The notes: generated by a model not told the origin, from the sequence alone. A stretch of 64,000 nt of DNA from Taibaiella koreensis (GCF_003545715.1 NZ_QVNU01000010.1:99982-163981), one strand, 5' to 3'; shown: positions 35,861 through 44,900, counted from the stretch's first letter. Numbers and translations: made by a program.

Positions 35861-36709
35861 TTAGCCTTGCTTCCGGAGATCTTCCAATTGCCTGGTATAT
35901 TCTTCCGGCGTTAGTGAACCACCGGCAAATTGCAGCTCAAGAAGAGCGATCAATTCCCCTTGATTGAAGGGCCTGTTGTAGATCGTAGCCAATAAGCTAT
36001 CCTCCTCTTCCGGCACTTCTATATGTCTGCGTTTGTCGAATGCCCGGTAATAACGAATGCCGAACCGGCGCAGGGAAACCGCATTTAAATGAACACCATC
36101 CGGATTGGACGATAAGCCTGTCGCGCTCACATAATAGCAATGCGGTTGTGTGAGCGCAAAGTGGCGCAGGGCCTCGTTCACCTGTGCATAAGCCGAAAAA
36201 TATTGTCCATAAATGCCGGAGGTCAGGTAGTCGCCCAGCCCTCCAACGATGAGTGGCATATCTGGTGCATCCAGCTCCCGGCGCAGCGCGTCCACAATAA
36301 CCCCGAGCTTTTCGCTATAGACGGCGGCGCGGTCGGGAAAGCAATCGCTTTCTCCCTGGTGCCAGAGCAGGGCGGTCAGTTTGCTACTGCGCTGGGCCAG
36401 CCTGGCCTGTAATATGGCATGTGTAAACAGTGCGCTGCCAACGGTCCAGTCGTCCAGGCTGGCGCCGCCTTCGGCGCAGGGGATCAATCCTGCTTCTTCC
36501 TGTCCGTGGTCCATACGCCATGCCGCGGCGAAAGAGACGGCGAGACTGGCGCCGGCTACCGGCCGGTCGTAGTTGACCGGCTCCGAGAGGATCTGCCAGC
36601 GACCGTTGCGTAGCATTTTAATCTTTTCATCAAAAATAAGGGGCACTTCTTTCAGGTAGCCGCGCCCAGCCATATTGGATTGTCCTATCATTAAAAATGA
36701 GTGGATCAT
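35861..36709 (-). CDS. SGNH-type carbohydrate esterase (sialate O-acetylesterase/SASA domain)
   Basis: 282 residues. GQSNMAG at 9-15 carries the nucleophile Ser11. PCAEGGASLDDW, LLWHQGESD (oxyanion/Gln-Gly-Glu block) and the late NPDGVHLN (catalytic Asp/His) are the conserved blocks of the SASA/CE6-like acetylesterases. The last ~60 residues are an added helical tail (NQGELIALLELQFAGG). No signal peptide is seen, so it may be cytoplasmic, unusual for a polysaccharide esterase. Likely removes acetyl groups from sugars. It is 45 bases from the TetR gene on the same strand and may be co-transcribed with it. Confidence 0.85.
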   Translation of the reverse strand: MIHSFLMIGQSNMAGRGYLKEVPLIFDEKIKMLRNGRWQILSEPVNYDRPVAGASLAVSFAAAWRMDHGQEEAGLIPCAEGGASLDDWTVGSALFTHAILQARLAQRSSKLTALLWHQGESDCFPDRAAVYSEKLGVIVDALRRELDAPDMPLIVGGLGDYLTSGIYGQYFSAYAQVNEALRHFALTQPHCYYVSATGLSSNPDGVHLNAVSLRRFGIRYYRAFDKRRHIEVPEEEDSLLATIYNRPFNQGELIALLELQFAGGSLTPEEYTRQLEDLRKQG

Positions 36710-36754
36710 GGTATCGTATGTTTATTGAGTTTGGATCAAGTATTGCCTTGCCGG

Positions 36755-37321
36755 TTAGCCTTGCTGGTGGCCAATGCCGATGCTCTTGCTGAAGCTGTGC
36801 CAGGCCAGCTCCTTGATCTTGTTTGGCGCCACATCTCCTGAGCGCAAGGCTTCGATAGTAGTAGTGATCATACCGGTAAATAATGCTTTAATCCAGGGCG
36901 CGGGAAGTGCGCGGCTGATTATGCCTTTTCGTTGCAGGCCGGGAACGCGGCGAAACCATTTGTCCCTTGCCTGCTCATATTGCTTATCCGGCACAGCCTG
37001 CAGGAGCTCCTGATCAACATGATCCCGCAGTTTATTGAGGAAAGCATATTTCACACCACAATCGATACCGGCATACAGCATTTGTTCCAGCTGTTCAATG
37101 GGGTCGCGTGTGCTGTTGTAAGCGACGAGCATGGCCTTTTGCCAGGTTAGCATCATGTCCTGCGCACAAGCGCCCAGCAATTCTTCCCGGCTGCTGAAAT
37201 AGCGATGCAATGTTCTGCGGCTTACACCGGCTTTTGCTGCAATGAAATCGAGAGGGGCCGAAATATCTGCGTTCAGCACGGAGATAGCCGCATCGATGAT
37301 CTCCTGTTTCGTTTCTTTCAT
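36755..37321 (-). CDS. TetR/AcrR-family transcriptional regulator
   Basis: 188 residues from the ATG at 37319-37321 (MKETKQEIIDAAISVL). The N-terminal helix-turn-helix reads DFIAAKAGVSRRTLHRYFSSREELL. The C-terminal ~130 residues are the variable helical ligand and dimer domain. A large perfect palindrome 18 bases upstream of the start is an obvious autoregulatory operator. It probably represses itself and the esterase gene that follows; the inducer is unknown. Confidence 0.9.
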   Translation of the reverse strand: MKETKQEIIDAAISVLNADISAPLDFIAAKAGVSRRTLHRYFSSREELLGACAQDMMLTWQKAMLVAYNSTRDPIEQLEQMLYAGIDCGVKYAFLNKLRDHVDQELLQAVPDKQYEQARDKWFRRVPGLQRKGIISRALPAPWIKALFTGMITTTIEALRSGDVAPNKIKELAWHSFSKSIGIGHQQG

Positions 37322-37338
37322 GACGCAAATGTATGACA

Positions 37339-37360
37339 AATGTCACAATGTTGTGACATT
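37339..37360. promoter_or_regulatory. TetR-type operator
   Basis: AATGTCACAA and TTGTGACATT form perfect 10-base half-sites around a TG centre. A smaller overlapping palindrome, TGACAAATGTCA, begins at 37334. It lies immediately upstream of the TetR start. Confidence 0.75.
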
Positions 37361-37622
37361 TTAACTTAAACGCCTATTCATGATATAGGTAAGCAAAATA
37401 TCATTTCACATTCCCAGAGAGCATGGGTATCAGTCAACCGGAATGAATATACATTTAAGAATTCATTCCCAACTTTTCAGGTTTTAATCTGGGTGCTTTA
37501 CGTAGTTATACGTGATTTTTTGAAATGTTTTGCATTTAGTATTTATAATACAATCTTTATCCCGGTTTAGTTACCGAACCATATTTACGAAATCAATTTG
37601 TTTATAATCTATCAGATCACTT

Positions 37623-38444
37623 ATGGATAATAACCTTCAAGAAGATGAATATCTGAATCGATGGTATAGCTGGGAAATAATTTATGATGAGTCTTTTTCT
37701 GAAGAAATAGAACCGGAAGAGGTAGTAGCCATTAACAGGGGTTTTGGCACCACACAATCGCTGCTTCCCTTTGCAGGCCAGATTGAATGGAATCAGCAAA
37801 AAAAGCGGTTTCTCTTTTCCAGGATCAAAGTGGAAAAGTCGAAACGGATTTCCTTTTATGGCGGAAATTATGGCTTATTTAAAATTACCGATCTCACAGC
37901 TAATAAATATTACAAGGTTTTAATGCAAAACGATGGGCATGGTAAAGTCTATTCCGACATAGAGAAATGTAAGGAATACCGGATCGATGATTCCAACACG
38001 CCCATTTATAAGTTCAATGAACTAACCAATTTAAATTTTTCTGATTTCAGAGATATTAGGAATTATGTGCTGTTCTTTTTCTTCAATGTTAAAGGGAGGC
38101 ATGGTAAATTTTATCCCATTTCTAGTGAGATAGATACGCTTCCCAGTCAGATAAGCCGGTACGTACAATTTAACAGCGATGGACCTACGGTTCTTTCCAA
38201 CGACGATATTTCAAACCAGTTACGCGCCAGGTTTGGCAATGATCCGGACCTGGAAATGACCTTTGATAATGGGCAGCTGGCTGAAGATAAACCTGAGCTT
38301 ACCGCCGAGAAAATACATGTCGTATTTAGAGGCGCTATTTTTTCTTCCAATGTAATCTTGAAGCAAGGAAAGGAAATCGCTTTGTCTAATGAAGAGCTGA
38401 TTATAGATCTTACCCAACCAACAAACTACCAACCCGAAAATTAA
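37623..38444 (+). CDS. hypothetical protein, first gene of a two-gene low-GC module
   Basis: 273 residues, no signal peptide. An acidic N-terminus (EDEYLNRWYSWEIIYDESFS) precedes a mixed alpha/beta body, with NYVLFFFFNVKGRHGKFYPI as the most hydrophobic stretch. I do not recognise any domain. The stop is 4 bases before the start of the 818-residue membrane protein, so the two are tightly coupled. Both are clearly lower in GC than the flanking genes, suggesting transfer as a unit. Confidence 0.7.
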   Translation: MDNNLQEDEYLNRWYSWEIIYDESFSEEIEPEEVVAINRGFGTTQSLLPFAGQIEWNQQKKRFLFSRIKVEKSKRISFYGGNYGLFKITDLTANKYYKVLMQNDGHGKVYSDIEKCKEYRIDDSNTPIYKFNELTNLNFSDFRDIRNYVLFFFFNVKGRHGKFYPISSEIDTLPSQISRYVQFNSDGPTVLSNDDISNQLRARFGNDPDLEMTFDNGQLAEDKPELTAEKIHVVFRGAIFSSNVILKQGKEIALSNEELIIDLTQPTNYQPEN

Positions 38445-38448
38445 AACT

Positions 38449-40905
38449 ATGGAGGCTAGTTTTATTGATGTCCTGACCGGATCGTTTAAGTTCTCGGACG
38501 TGGTCGCAGAAAGGGAAAAAGAATTCTCCTTACTGCACATTGGCGACCATTTGCACGAAATTAAATTGACCCGTGCCGAAGCGAAGTTATTCAGGGAGGG
38601 TTTCCAGGATGGCATAGCCGACCTGGAATCATCGGCTATTGGAACCGACAATATTATCCGGTCGGAGATATTGGAATGGTTCTTAACCCTGCCTGCTGAA
38701 TACGATTACCTTTTCAGGAAAAATAAACTGACGATCCGGAACGCCAACATTCTCCGGATGGATCAATTCATCGACTGCAGGAGAGCCAATTATGACCGGT
38801 CTAAGATACGCGATGAGAATGTATATGTATTGGCCATTCCCAATAAGATCGTGAAGGTTGATCTTGTTTTTCACAATTGCCGTTTTTGGGGTGGTGTCAA
38901 TGTAAGCAATGCTTCGTTCAGGAATCTGGAGTTTTCATTATGTTCGTTTGGTACAGGGCAAATAGAACGCGACTTCTTTAATCAGAATATAAGAATGTAC
39001 CCGAGTGTGTATGCGGACCAGGCATCATTTGATGGGAATCTCATTTTCGCTGGTGAAGAAGAAGGTGATACTTTTAAAAGCATAGGATCGTTTGACTGTA
39101 AAGCCGATCTCGTATTTACCAATTGCATTATTAAAAACCATCTGAAGATCCACAATTTCGGCACCGATCACGATGTTGACTTGTCATTCGCCCAAATAGA
39201 GCAGGTGAATATATGGCATCTGAATATCTATAATGCGACTTTAAAGCTATTATTTGCTTCAGTTAAGAATGTCTATTTGCAAGGCTCCTTTTTTCTGGCG
39301 CCGCAAGGTGTAGAGACTTCGGCGATTGATTGTACTGGTTTGCAATCCGACTACCTATATATCAGAAATCACTGTATCGTTATTGGTCTTACTATCTTAG
39401 GGAACACCGGTACGAGGCAAACTGTTGATCTGACTACTTCCCTGTTTGTATCTTCTGAGAAAGCCAATTTATGTTCTGCCGATGATTTATTTGATAATAA
39501 GGACACATCAATTGATTTTTCCAACGCGTCAATGGCACACCTGAAATTGTCAGAGGCGGCTATCTCTATTGGTACAATAGTCGGTAAAAATATTAAAGCA
39601 GGAAATATTGATTTCAGCCGCTCCAAGTTCCTGAATTATGATAAGGGCATTTTTAGAAAGGCCTTTATCATGAGAGGCGCCCATATCGAAAATGCGATCT
39701 CCTTTAATACGCTGGACATAGGCGACGTAGGCTGGTGGAATGCAGAACAAAATAAACCCAACTGGTATTCTCTATCCGGGATCATCAACAACTACTTGAA
39801 TGACAGGCTTGTTCCTGCTACGCAACAGGCTAATGACAGGCAAAAGCGCAATGAGGCTATGCTGAAATACATTTTTGAAGAATCCGGATTAAGGGCAAAG
39901 ATCGGGGAGATAGAAGAAATGGAGGAAGCTGAAAGCAATGTGCCGGCCTTCTTGTACCAAAGTATCGTAAATGAAATATACGATGAAAAAAAAGTCCGTG
40001 CAGGAACCTGTGATGAAAATATAGATAAAAGCGAATGTCATAAGATTTGCAGACGTTACACTCTGGTTGTCGGAGAAGCCGATTTTTCGAGTGTTTCTGT
40101 AAATAGCAAGGTTGATTTTGCCGGAGGCTTTTTTTATGGAATGGATCATCAGCGGTCAGATGATGAGTACCATTGCGCCCTGAACCTGAAATCGCTGAAG
40201 CTGGATGGCGATCTTTTTTTAAACGATTGTAATAACAGTACGCTGATACCCCGGTTCAAGGCATATGGTATGGTAGATCTGCATTCGGCAAGGGTGAATC
40301 AGTTTTTCATTACGCCCAAATGTGGTATCGATCAAGATACCCGGTGGCGGATTATCGGGCTTAAATATGAATATATATATAGTAGCGTGGGTAAAGATGG
40401 TAGAAGACAGTTGGAAAAATGTGAGTGGTTTGAGGATTTTATTGAGGAAGAGAATCACCGACAGCCTTATGAGCAGCTGGCAAAGGCTTTTTATAAAGCG
40501 GGAGAAGACACCAGGGCTAAAAGGACTTTGATTTTGGAACGCATAAGAACTTCAGAAATTTATTCAGAGCGACTATTATTCCGTTCTTTTACCATATTTG
40601 CGAAGCCTGCTTGGAAGACTGCCCAAGTGCTACTCATTATAATGCTTATAGGGGCGTTAGCTTTTCTTCTGGCAGGAAACGGAACGGGAATATTTGAAGC
40701 CATGCTTTATTCTATCGAAAATATGCTTCCGATCAGCTTTAGAGAGGACGATGTCTTTAAGGCCGGCGCAGATAAAATAGAGATATTTGGGATACCACTG
40801 ATAGCCACTAAAACATTTGTTGTCGTGCATAAGATACTTGGAACTTTATATCTGGCCATTTTTGTGATCGGTATCGCGCGGATAACCAAAAAGGATATTG
40901 ATTAG
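38449..40905 (+). CDS. large pentapeptide/beta-helix-like protein with C-terminal membrane domain
   Basis: 818 residues. Residues ~110-650 consist of irregular ~20-25-residue units alternating short beta strands and Asn/Phe/Ser turns (VDLVFHNCRFWGGVNVSNAS, NASFRNLEFSLCSFG, GNIDFSRSKFLNYD), the look of a right-handed beta-helix. Near 680 comes YEQLAKAFYKAGEDTRAKRT, a motif I know from large membrane-associated proteins of Actinobacteria that have the same order of repeats, this helix pair and C-terminal membrane segments. Hydrophobic segments lie at about 720-745 and 785-810. Function is unknown. The C-terminus recalls a small channel-like domain, but no selectivity motif is visible. Confidence 0.65.
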   Translation: MEASFIDVLTGSFKFSDVVAEREKEFSLLHIGDHLHEIKLTRAEAKLFREGFQDGIADLESSAIGTDNIIRSEILEWFLTLPAEYDYLFRKNKLTIRNANILRMDQFIDCRRANYDRSKIRDENVYVLAIPNKIVKVDLVFHNCRFWGGVNVSNASFRNLEFSLCSFGTGQIERDFFNQNIRMYPSVYADQASFDGNLIFAGEEEGDTFKSIGSFDCKADLVFTNCIIKNHLKIHNFGTDHDVDLSFAQIEQVNIWHLNIYNATLKLLFASVKNVYLQGSFFLAPQGVETSAIDCTGLQSDYLYIRNHCIVIGLTILGNTGTRQTVDLTTSLFVSSEKANLCSADDLFDNKDTSIDFSNASMAHLKLSEAAISIGTIVGKNIKAGNIDFSRSKFLNYDKGIFRKAFIMRGAHIENAISFNTLDIGDVGWWNAEQNKPNWYSLSGIINNYLNDRLVPATQQANDRQKRNEAMLKYIFEESGLRAKIGEIEEMEEAESNVPAFLYQSIVNEIYDEKKVRAGTCDENIDKSECHKICRRYTLVVGEADFSSVSVNSKVDFAGGFFYGMDHQRSDDEYHCALNLKSLKLDGDLFLNDCNNSTLIPRFKAYGMVDLHSARVNQFFITPKCGIDQDTRWRIIGLKYEYIYSSVGKDGRRQLEKCEWFEDFIEEENHRQPYEQLAKAFYKAGEDTRAKRTLILERIRTSEIYSERLLFRSFTIFAKPAWKTAQVLLIIMLIGALAFLLAGNGTGIFEAMLYSIENMLPISFREDDVFKAGADKIEIFGIPLIATKTFVVVHKILGTLYLAIFVIGIARITKKDID

Positions 40906-40949
40906 ACTTTCTTTGAAACGATAAGAACGGCGCCTGGCATCTGGAATCA

Positions 40950-41855
40950 TTAAGCCATTGCAGTTCGACGGAAAACCCGAGGCGTGGCGCCTTCATGTTT
41001 TTTGAAGAAATGAATAAAATGCGGCAGCTCCTCGAAGCCCAGGCACCAGGCGATCTCCGATATATTCCAGTCTGTATGATGCAGCAGGCTCCGGGCCTCC
41101 TGCATCAGGCGTAACGCGATCAGTTGTGATGTCGTTTTTCCCGTAACTGTTTTCAGCACATGATTGAGGTGATTGACATGAACAGCGAGATGCGTCGAAA
41201 AATCGGAAGGGTAGCGAAGCGTCATACGTTGCGCGGGCAGCTCGATCGGGAACTGGCGCTCCAGCAGCTCCAGGAACAGGGATGCTACGCGGGCGATGCC
41301 ATTTGAGTGTCCTTGCTTTTGTGCCGCTGCCGGCTCCAGCTTCAACGCGGCATAGATCAGTTGGAGCACCATAGTCCGCAACGCATCGTATTTGTAGCTG
41401 AAATCCAGGGCGATCTCTTCAAGCATTTGCTCAAAAATATTCCTGAAGACTTCATATTGTGCTTCATCGAGCGGAAAGAAAGGTGTTTGGCCGGGCTGGT
41501 AAAGGGGGTATTCCCTGATAGGGACAAAATGGTCGAAAAAGGATTCCGTAAATGCGCAGAAATAAGCGGACTGCTCTGCTTCAATGTGCTCCCAGGAATA
41601 CGGGATATTGGGATTGGAAAAGAGCAGACCACAGCTGAACTCGATCGTTTTGTCTGCATAAAACAATCGGGTATGTCCTTTAAGCAGGCTGATCTTGAAC
41701 AGGCCTTTGCGGTTATAGGGTTTGCAGTTGAACTGTGCTTCGCTGTTATGCCGGATATGCAACACATTGAAGCGGCTCACATCATCGTTTGCTGTCGCGG
41801 GCATATGCACCCTGGGGTCTTCTTTCAGACGCGAATGGATCGTGGCAATGTTCAT
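40950..41855 (-). CDS. AraC-family transcriptional regulator
   Basis: 301 residues. The N-terminal ~170 residues are a cupin-like sensor (KGLFKISLLKGHTRLFYAD, GLLFSNPNIPYSWEH). The C-terminal AraC domain has STHLAVHVNHLNHVLKTVTG as first helix-turn-helix and NISEIAWCLGFEELPHFIHF as second, ending GATPRVFRR. It is divergent from the alcohol-dehydrogenase gene at 42106 with a 250-base shared region, a frequent regulator/target arrangement, so the dehydrogenase is its likely target. Confidence 0.92.
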   Translation of the reverse strand: MNIATIHSRLKEDPRVHMPATANDDVSRFNVLHIRHNSEAQFNCKPYNRKGLFKISLLKGHTRLFYADKTIEFSCGLLFSNPNIPYSWEHIEAEQSAYFCAFTESFFDHFVPIREYPLYQPGQTPFFPLDEAQYEVFRNIFEQMLEEIALDFSYKYDALRTMVLQLIYAALKLEPAAAQKQGHSNGIARVASLFLELLERQFPIELPAQRMTLRYPSDFSTHLAVHVNHLNHVLKTVTGKTTSQLIALRLMQEARSLLHHTDWNISEIAWCLGFEELPHFIHFFKKHEGATPRVFRRTAMA

Positions 41856-42074
41856 AACGGGACCTTTGATTTTTGCTGTTACAAAGATAATGAGGTGCTG
41901 GCTGCCGATGGTTACTTTAAATGAATGGCAGTATAGTATAAAGGCTCCACTTGCTTTAAATGGTCTCCGGCAGGCGTTTTAACCCTAGCGTCAAAGAAAA
42001 GAATCCCTGGCGGTATATTTGATTTTGACAGCTACTGCTTTGATCTGCGCAGCTTTCGCCCGGACCGGCGATCC

Positions 42075-42082
42075 TAATTTTG
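42075..42082 (+). promoter_or_regulatory. -7 promoter box of the alcohol dehydrogenase
   Basis: TAATTTTG fits the Bacteroidota TAnnTTTG box, 23 bases before the ATG at 42106. The -33 element is weak (TTTC about 17 bases upstream). Confidence 0.45.
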
Positions 42083-42105
42083 CGCTACATTTCAAATCTT
42101 GAACA

Positions 42106-43152
42106 ATGATAGCAGCAAAAGGATATGCGGCCTTAAAGGTCCATGATCAACTGGCCCCATGGCCATTCGAAAGAAGAGCAGTAGGCGCGCACGACGTGCA
42201 GATCGAAATCTTGTATTGCGGTGTATGCCATTCGGACCTGGCCCAGATCAACGACGAATGGTTCCCGGGGATATTTCCCATGGTGCCGGGACACGAGATT
42301 GTCGGCAGGGTAGTGGCGGTAGGCGACCAGGTCAAAGGCTTTAAGCCCGGTGATCTGGCAGGCGTAGGTACCCTGGCCGGCTCCTGCGGTAAGTGCAGCC
42401 GTTGCCGGGAAGGGCAGGAGCAATATTGTGCCGAGGGGGTAGTGCCAACCTATAATGGCCTGGACAAATTCAGGGATAACCTGCCCACCTATGGCGGTTA
42501 TTCCGATACGATAGTGGCTGATGAGTCGTTTGCCGTGCACATCTCAGAAAAGCTATCGCTTGCGGCCGTGGCGCCCTTGCTGTGTGCTGGCATTACTACT
42601 TATTCTCCGCTGAAGCACTGGAAGGTGGGCAAAGGGCATAAGCTTGCCGTGCTGGGACTGGGTGGTCTGGGGCATATGGCCGTGAAATTTGGCCTGGCAC
42701 TGGGCGCTGAGGTTACGGTGCTGAGTACTTCGCCCAAAAAGGAATCAGATGCGAAGGAACTGGGTGCACATCACTTTGTCGTGACTACCGATCCGGCACA
42801 GGTCGCCGCCGTCAGCGACTCCTTCGACTTTATCCTGGATACGGTTGCGGCGCCACATGATTTTGATCTTTACCTGTCCCTGTTGAAGGTAGATGGCGTC
42901 CACATCTGTGTCGGTGTACCGCCTGAAGGCATACATGTCAAGGCTTTTTCCCTGTTGGCAGGTCGTAAAGCGATTGCAGGCTCCGCTACAGGTGGTATTA
43001 AAGAAACCCAGGAGATGCTGGACTTCTGCGCTGCGCATAATATTGTCGCCGACATTGAGCTGATCGATATCAAGGACATTCATACCGCCTATGAACGGAT
43101 GCTGAAGGGGGATGTGCGGTACCGGTTTGTGATCGATATGGCGACGCTATAA
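42106..43152 (+). CDS. zinc-dependent alcohol dehydrogenase (cinnamyl-alcohol-dehydrogenase/YahK type)
   Basis: 348 residues. Catalytic zinc ligands: Cys38 in YCGVCHSD and His63/Glu64 in PGHEIVG, plus the later Cys in LLCAGITTYSPL. Structural zinc Cys94, 97, 100 and 108 in GSCGKCSRCREGQEQYC. The NADP(H) Rossmann loop is LGLGGLGHMAVKFG. This matches the CAD/YahK group, which reduces a broad range of aldehydes with NADPH in the cytoplasm. It is divergent from an AraC regulator and precedes an SRPBCC gene by 124 bases, which has its own promoter box. Confidence 0.93.
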   Translation: MIAAKGYAALKVHDQLAPWPFERRAVGAHDVQIEILYCGVCHSDLAQINDEWFPGIFPMVPGHEIVGRVVAVGDQVKGFKPGDLAGVGTLAGSCGKCSRCREGQEQYCAEGVVPTYNGLDKFRDNLPTYGGYSDTIVADESFAVHISEKLSLAAVAPLLCAGITTYSPLKHWKVGKGHKLAVLGLGGLGHMAVKFGLALGAEVTVLSTSPKKESDAKELGAHHFVVTTDPAQVAAVSDSFDFILDTVAAPHDFDLYLSLLKVDGVHICVGVPPEGIHVKAFSLLAGRKAIAGSATGGIKETQEMLDFCAAHNIVADIELIDIKDIHTAYERMLKGDVRYRFVIDMATL

Positions 43153-43251
43153 CCGGCTGTATCGCAGAAGGCATTATGTGCGCAGCAGATTTGTCCGATT
43201 CAGCCCCTGACAAAGTCCGGACAGCACCCGCATGGCCAGGCTGCCTCATGG

Positions 43252-43259
43252 TAATTTTG
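43252..43259 (+). promoter_or_regulatory. -7 promoter box of the SRPBCC gene
   Basis: TAATTTTG, 17 bases before the ATG at 43277. No clear TTTG lies 19-20 bases upstream. Confidence 0.45.
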
Positions 43260-43276
43260 TATTCATCAAAAACGAA

Positions 43277-43711
43277 ATGATCATGAACAGCATCTGGCAC
43301 AGATTGACGATTAAAGCTTCTCCCGAAGTTCTTTACAAAGCCCTTACCACGCAGGAAGGACTGGCTGGCTGGTGGACGCCTGAAACCACTGCAAGTCCGG
43401 AAACCGGGGCCATTGACCGTTTTGCCTTCGGACCGGAATATTATAAGGAGATGGAAATAGTAGCGCTGCAACCATTAAAACAGGTACGGTGGCGTTGTAT
43501 AACCGGATACGATGACTGGATCGGCACCATGATTACCTTTCGTATCGAACCGCACCAGCAAGGCGCCGTGCTTCTTTTTAGTCACGAAGGCTGGAGTGGT
43601 TATACGCCCGGCTTTGCATCCTGCAGCTACGATTGGGCTATGTTCCTGAGAAGTCTCCGGCTCCTCTGTGAAACAGGGAAGGGATTACCTTATCCGCACC
43701 AGTATCTTTAG
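43277..43711 (+). CDS. SRPBCC/AHSA1-type domain protein
   Basis: 144 residues from the ATG at 43277; another Met two codons later is also possible, and the longer frame from 43232 would include the -7 box. The sequence begins HRLTIKASPEVLYKALTTQE, then GLAGWWTPET, with the later FSHEGWSGYTPGFASCSYDW typical of the AHSA1 (activator of Hsp90 ATPase homologue 1-like) branch of the START/SRPBCC fold. Members bind small hydrophobic ligands in a deep pocket; the ligand is unknown. A single-gene unit closed by a large hairpin. Confidence 0.85.
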   Translation: MIMNSIWHRLTIKASPEVLYKALTTQEGLAGWWTPETTASPETGAIDRFAFGPEYYKEMEIVALQPLKQVRWRCITGYDDWIGTMITFRIEPHQQGAVLLFSHEGWSGYTPGFASCSYDWAMFLRSLRLLCETGKGLPYPHQYL

Positions 43712-43750
43712 GCTCATTACCCAAGGGGGCATAACCGGGGCGAATTTTCA

Positions 43751-43803
43751 GATGAGACTGTCTCCTATGTCTGCGTGAGCGAGGGTAGGAGACAGTCTCA
43801 TCT
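43751..43803. terminator. long perfect hairpin between convergent genes
   Basis: GATGAGACTGTCTCCTA and its exact complement TAGGAGACAGTCTCATC form a 17-bp stem with a 19-base loop. It spans from the SRPBCC gene end to the first base of the DUF3175 stop codon. The CTGTCTCCT/AGGAGACAG core recurs in the hairpin at 49996. Confidence 0.75.
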
Positions 43804-44123
43804 CATTTCGTCGATTCCTTTCCGAAAAGGCGCCGTAATTCATCCTTAGCTTGTTCCAGCACTTTTTTATGTGTAGCCGGTAAATTGTCGCCTGCACGGT
43901 TAATGTAAAAATTAAGCATGGACATTGCCGATTGGAAAGGCGTTCCTTTCCTGCGGTGGCTTCGCTGCGCCGACCTTTTCAGAGAACGGGCGATCTTCAC
44001 AGGATCGTCGCCGGCAAAAATACCTTGCCTGAGATCCAGGGCATCGCTGGTCTGCGTAACCCTTGCAGACCACTTCCTGTCTTTTTTCTGCTGTTTTTTA
44101 TGTTTCGGTTTTGGTCTGGCCAT
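43803..44123 (-). CDS. DUF3175 protein
   Basis: 106 residues from the ATG at 44121-44123 (MARPKPKHKKQQKKDRKW); the frame is open further upstream but without a family match. KWSARVTQTSDALDLRQGIF, then AGDDPVKIARSLKRSAQ, RRKGTPFQSAMSMLNFYINR and AGDNLP are the conserved DUF3175 blocks. The family is small, basic and of unknown function. The Lys-rich N-terminal tail could bind nucleic acid. It may be driven from the region with the palindrome at 44247. Confidence 0.88.
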   Translation of the reverse strand: MARPKPKHKKQQKKDRKWSARVTQTSDALDLRQGIFAGDDPVKIARSLKRSAQRSHRRKGTPFQSAMSMLNFYINRAGDNLPATHKKVLEQAKDELRRLFGKESTK

Positions 44124-44246
44124 GGCTATACGCGATATGTTGCATACTATAGCAACAGAACTGGCGCATGATTGTTTACCGGCCATACGCAACTGCCCTG
44201 AGTCAAGATGCTCTATCAAGGCTCCGTGCAAAGGATGTATTTATTT

Positions 44247-44264
44247 ACATACCTATCGGTATGT
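44247..44264. promoter_or_regulatory. palindromic operator
   Basis: ACATACC-TATC-GGTATGT, a perfect 7-base inverted repeat of the kind bound by many TetR-family repressors. It lies between the divergent DUF3175 and Crp/Fnr genes, 58 bases before the latter; no TetR gene is adjacent. Confidence 0.55.
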
Positions 44265-44309
44265 TTTGTCCGGTTTGTTGATGTCTTTCTCTGATAAAGG
44301 CAGAACCCG

Positions 44310-44317
44310 TAATTTTG
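44310..44317 (+). promoter_or_regulatory. -7 promoter box of the Crp/Fnr gene
   Basis: TAATTTTG with TTTC 20 bases upstream. The ATG at 44322 lies only four bases after the box, so the mRNA may be leaderless. Confidence 0.45.
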
Positions 44318-44321
44318 AGCC

Positions 44322-44900
44322 ATGACGACCGGACTGGAAGCTTATTTGCAGGCGCATACCCGCCTTAGCGATACGGAAACGGAGAAGATTATGACAAAGG
44401 CGCAGCACAGGTCGCTCCGCCGTAATGAAATGCTGCTCCAGGAAGGACAAGTATGTCGCCACAAAACCTTTGTGGTAAAAGGTCTGCTGCGTATTTTCGG
44501 TACGGCAGATGATGGCAGCGAGCATATTTTACAATTCTCACCGGAACATACCTGGACGCTGGAGGCCGAAAGCTACGATCGCGGTACGCCGGCTGCATTC
44601 AGCATCGCCGCTGTAGAACCCAGCGAGCTAATGCTATGGACCAAGCCCGATTTCGATAGTTTGCTGACTGAAATACCTGGCCTGCTTGCCTTTTCCCAGC
44701 AACTGGTCTTGCGCAGCGGCCACAGTAACCGGCATCGCCTGTTTGCCGCGCTGAGCGCAACGCCCGAAGAAAAGTACGCTGAATTTATACATAGCTTTCC
44801 CGACCTGATGTCCCGGCTTCCCCTGCATATGATCGCCGCTTACCTGGGTATCTCGCTGAAAACACTGACCCGCATCCGGCATGCCCAATGGCAACGTTGA
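44322..44900 (+). CDS. Crp/Fnr-family transcriptional regulator
   Basis: 192 residues. The cNMP-binding-like beta-barrel spans ~20-110 (RRNEMLLQEGQVCRHKTFVV, then KGLLRIF). A dimer helix follows, then a shortened helix-turn-helix (LPLHMIAAYLGISLKTLTRI). Typical of Bacteroidota Crp/Fnr proteins; the cAMP-contacting Arg-Ser of true Crp is not present. It probably controls the SDR gene that begins 74 bases downstream, or stress genes (inference). The ATG is needed for a full N-terminal helix. Confidence 0.88.
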   Translation: MTTGLEAYLQAHTRLSDTETEKIMTKAQHRSLRRNEMLLQEGQVCRHKTFVVKGLLRIFGTADDGSEHILQFSPEHTWTLEAESYDRGTPAAFSIAAVEPSELMLWTKPDFDSLLTEIPGLLAFSQQLVLRSGHSNRHRLFAALSATPEEKYAEFIHSFPDLMSRLPLHMIAAYLGISLKTLTRIRHAQWQR

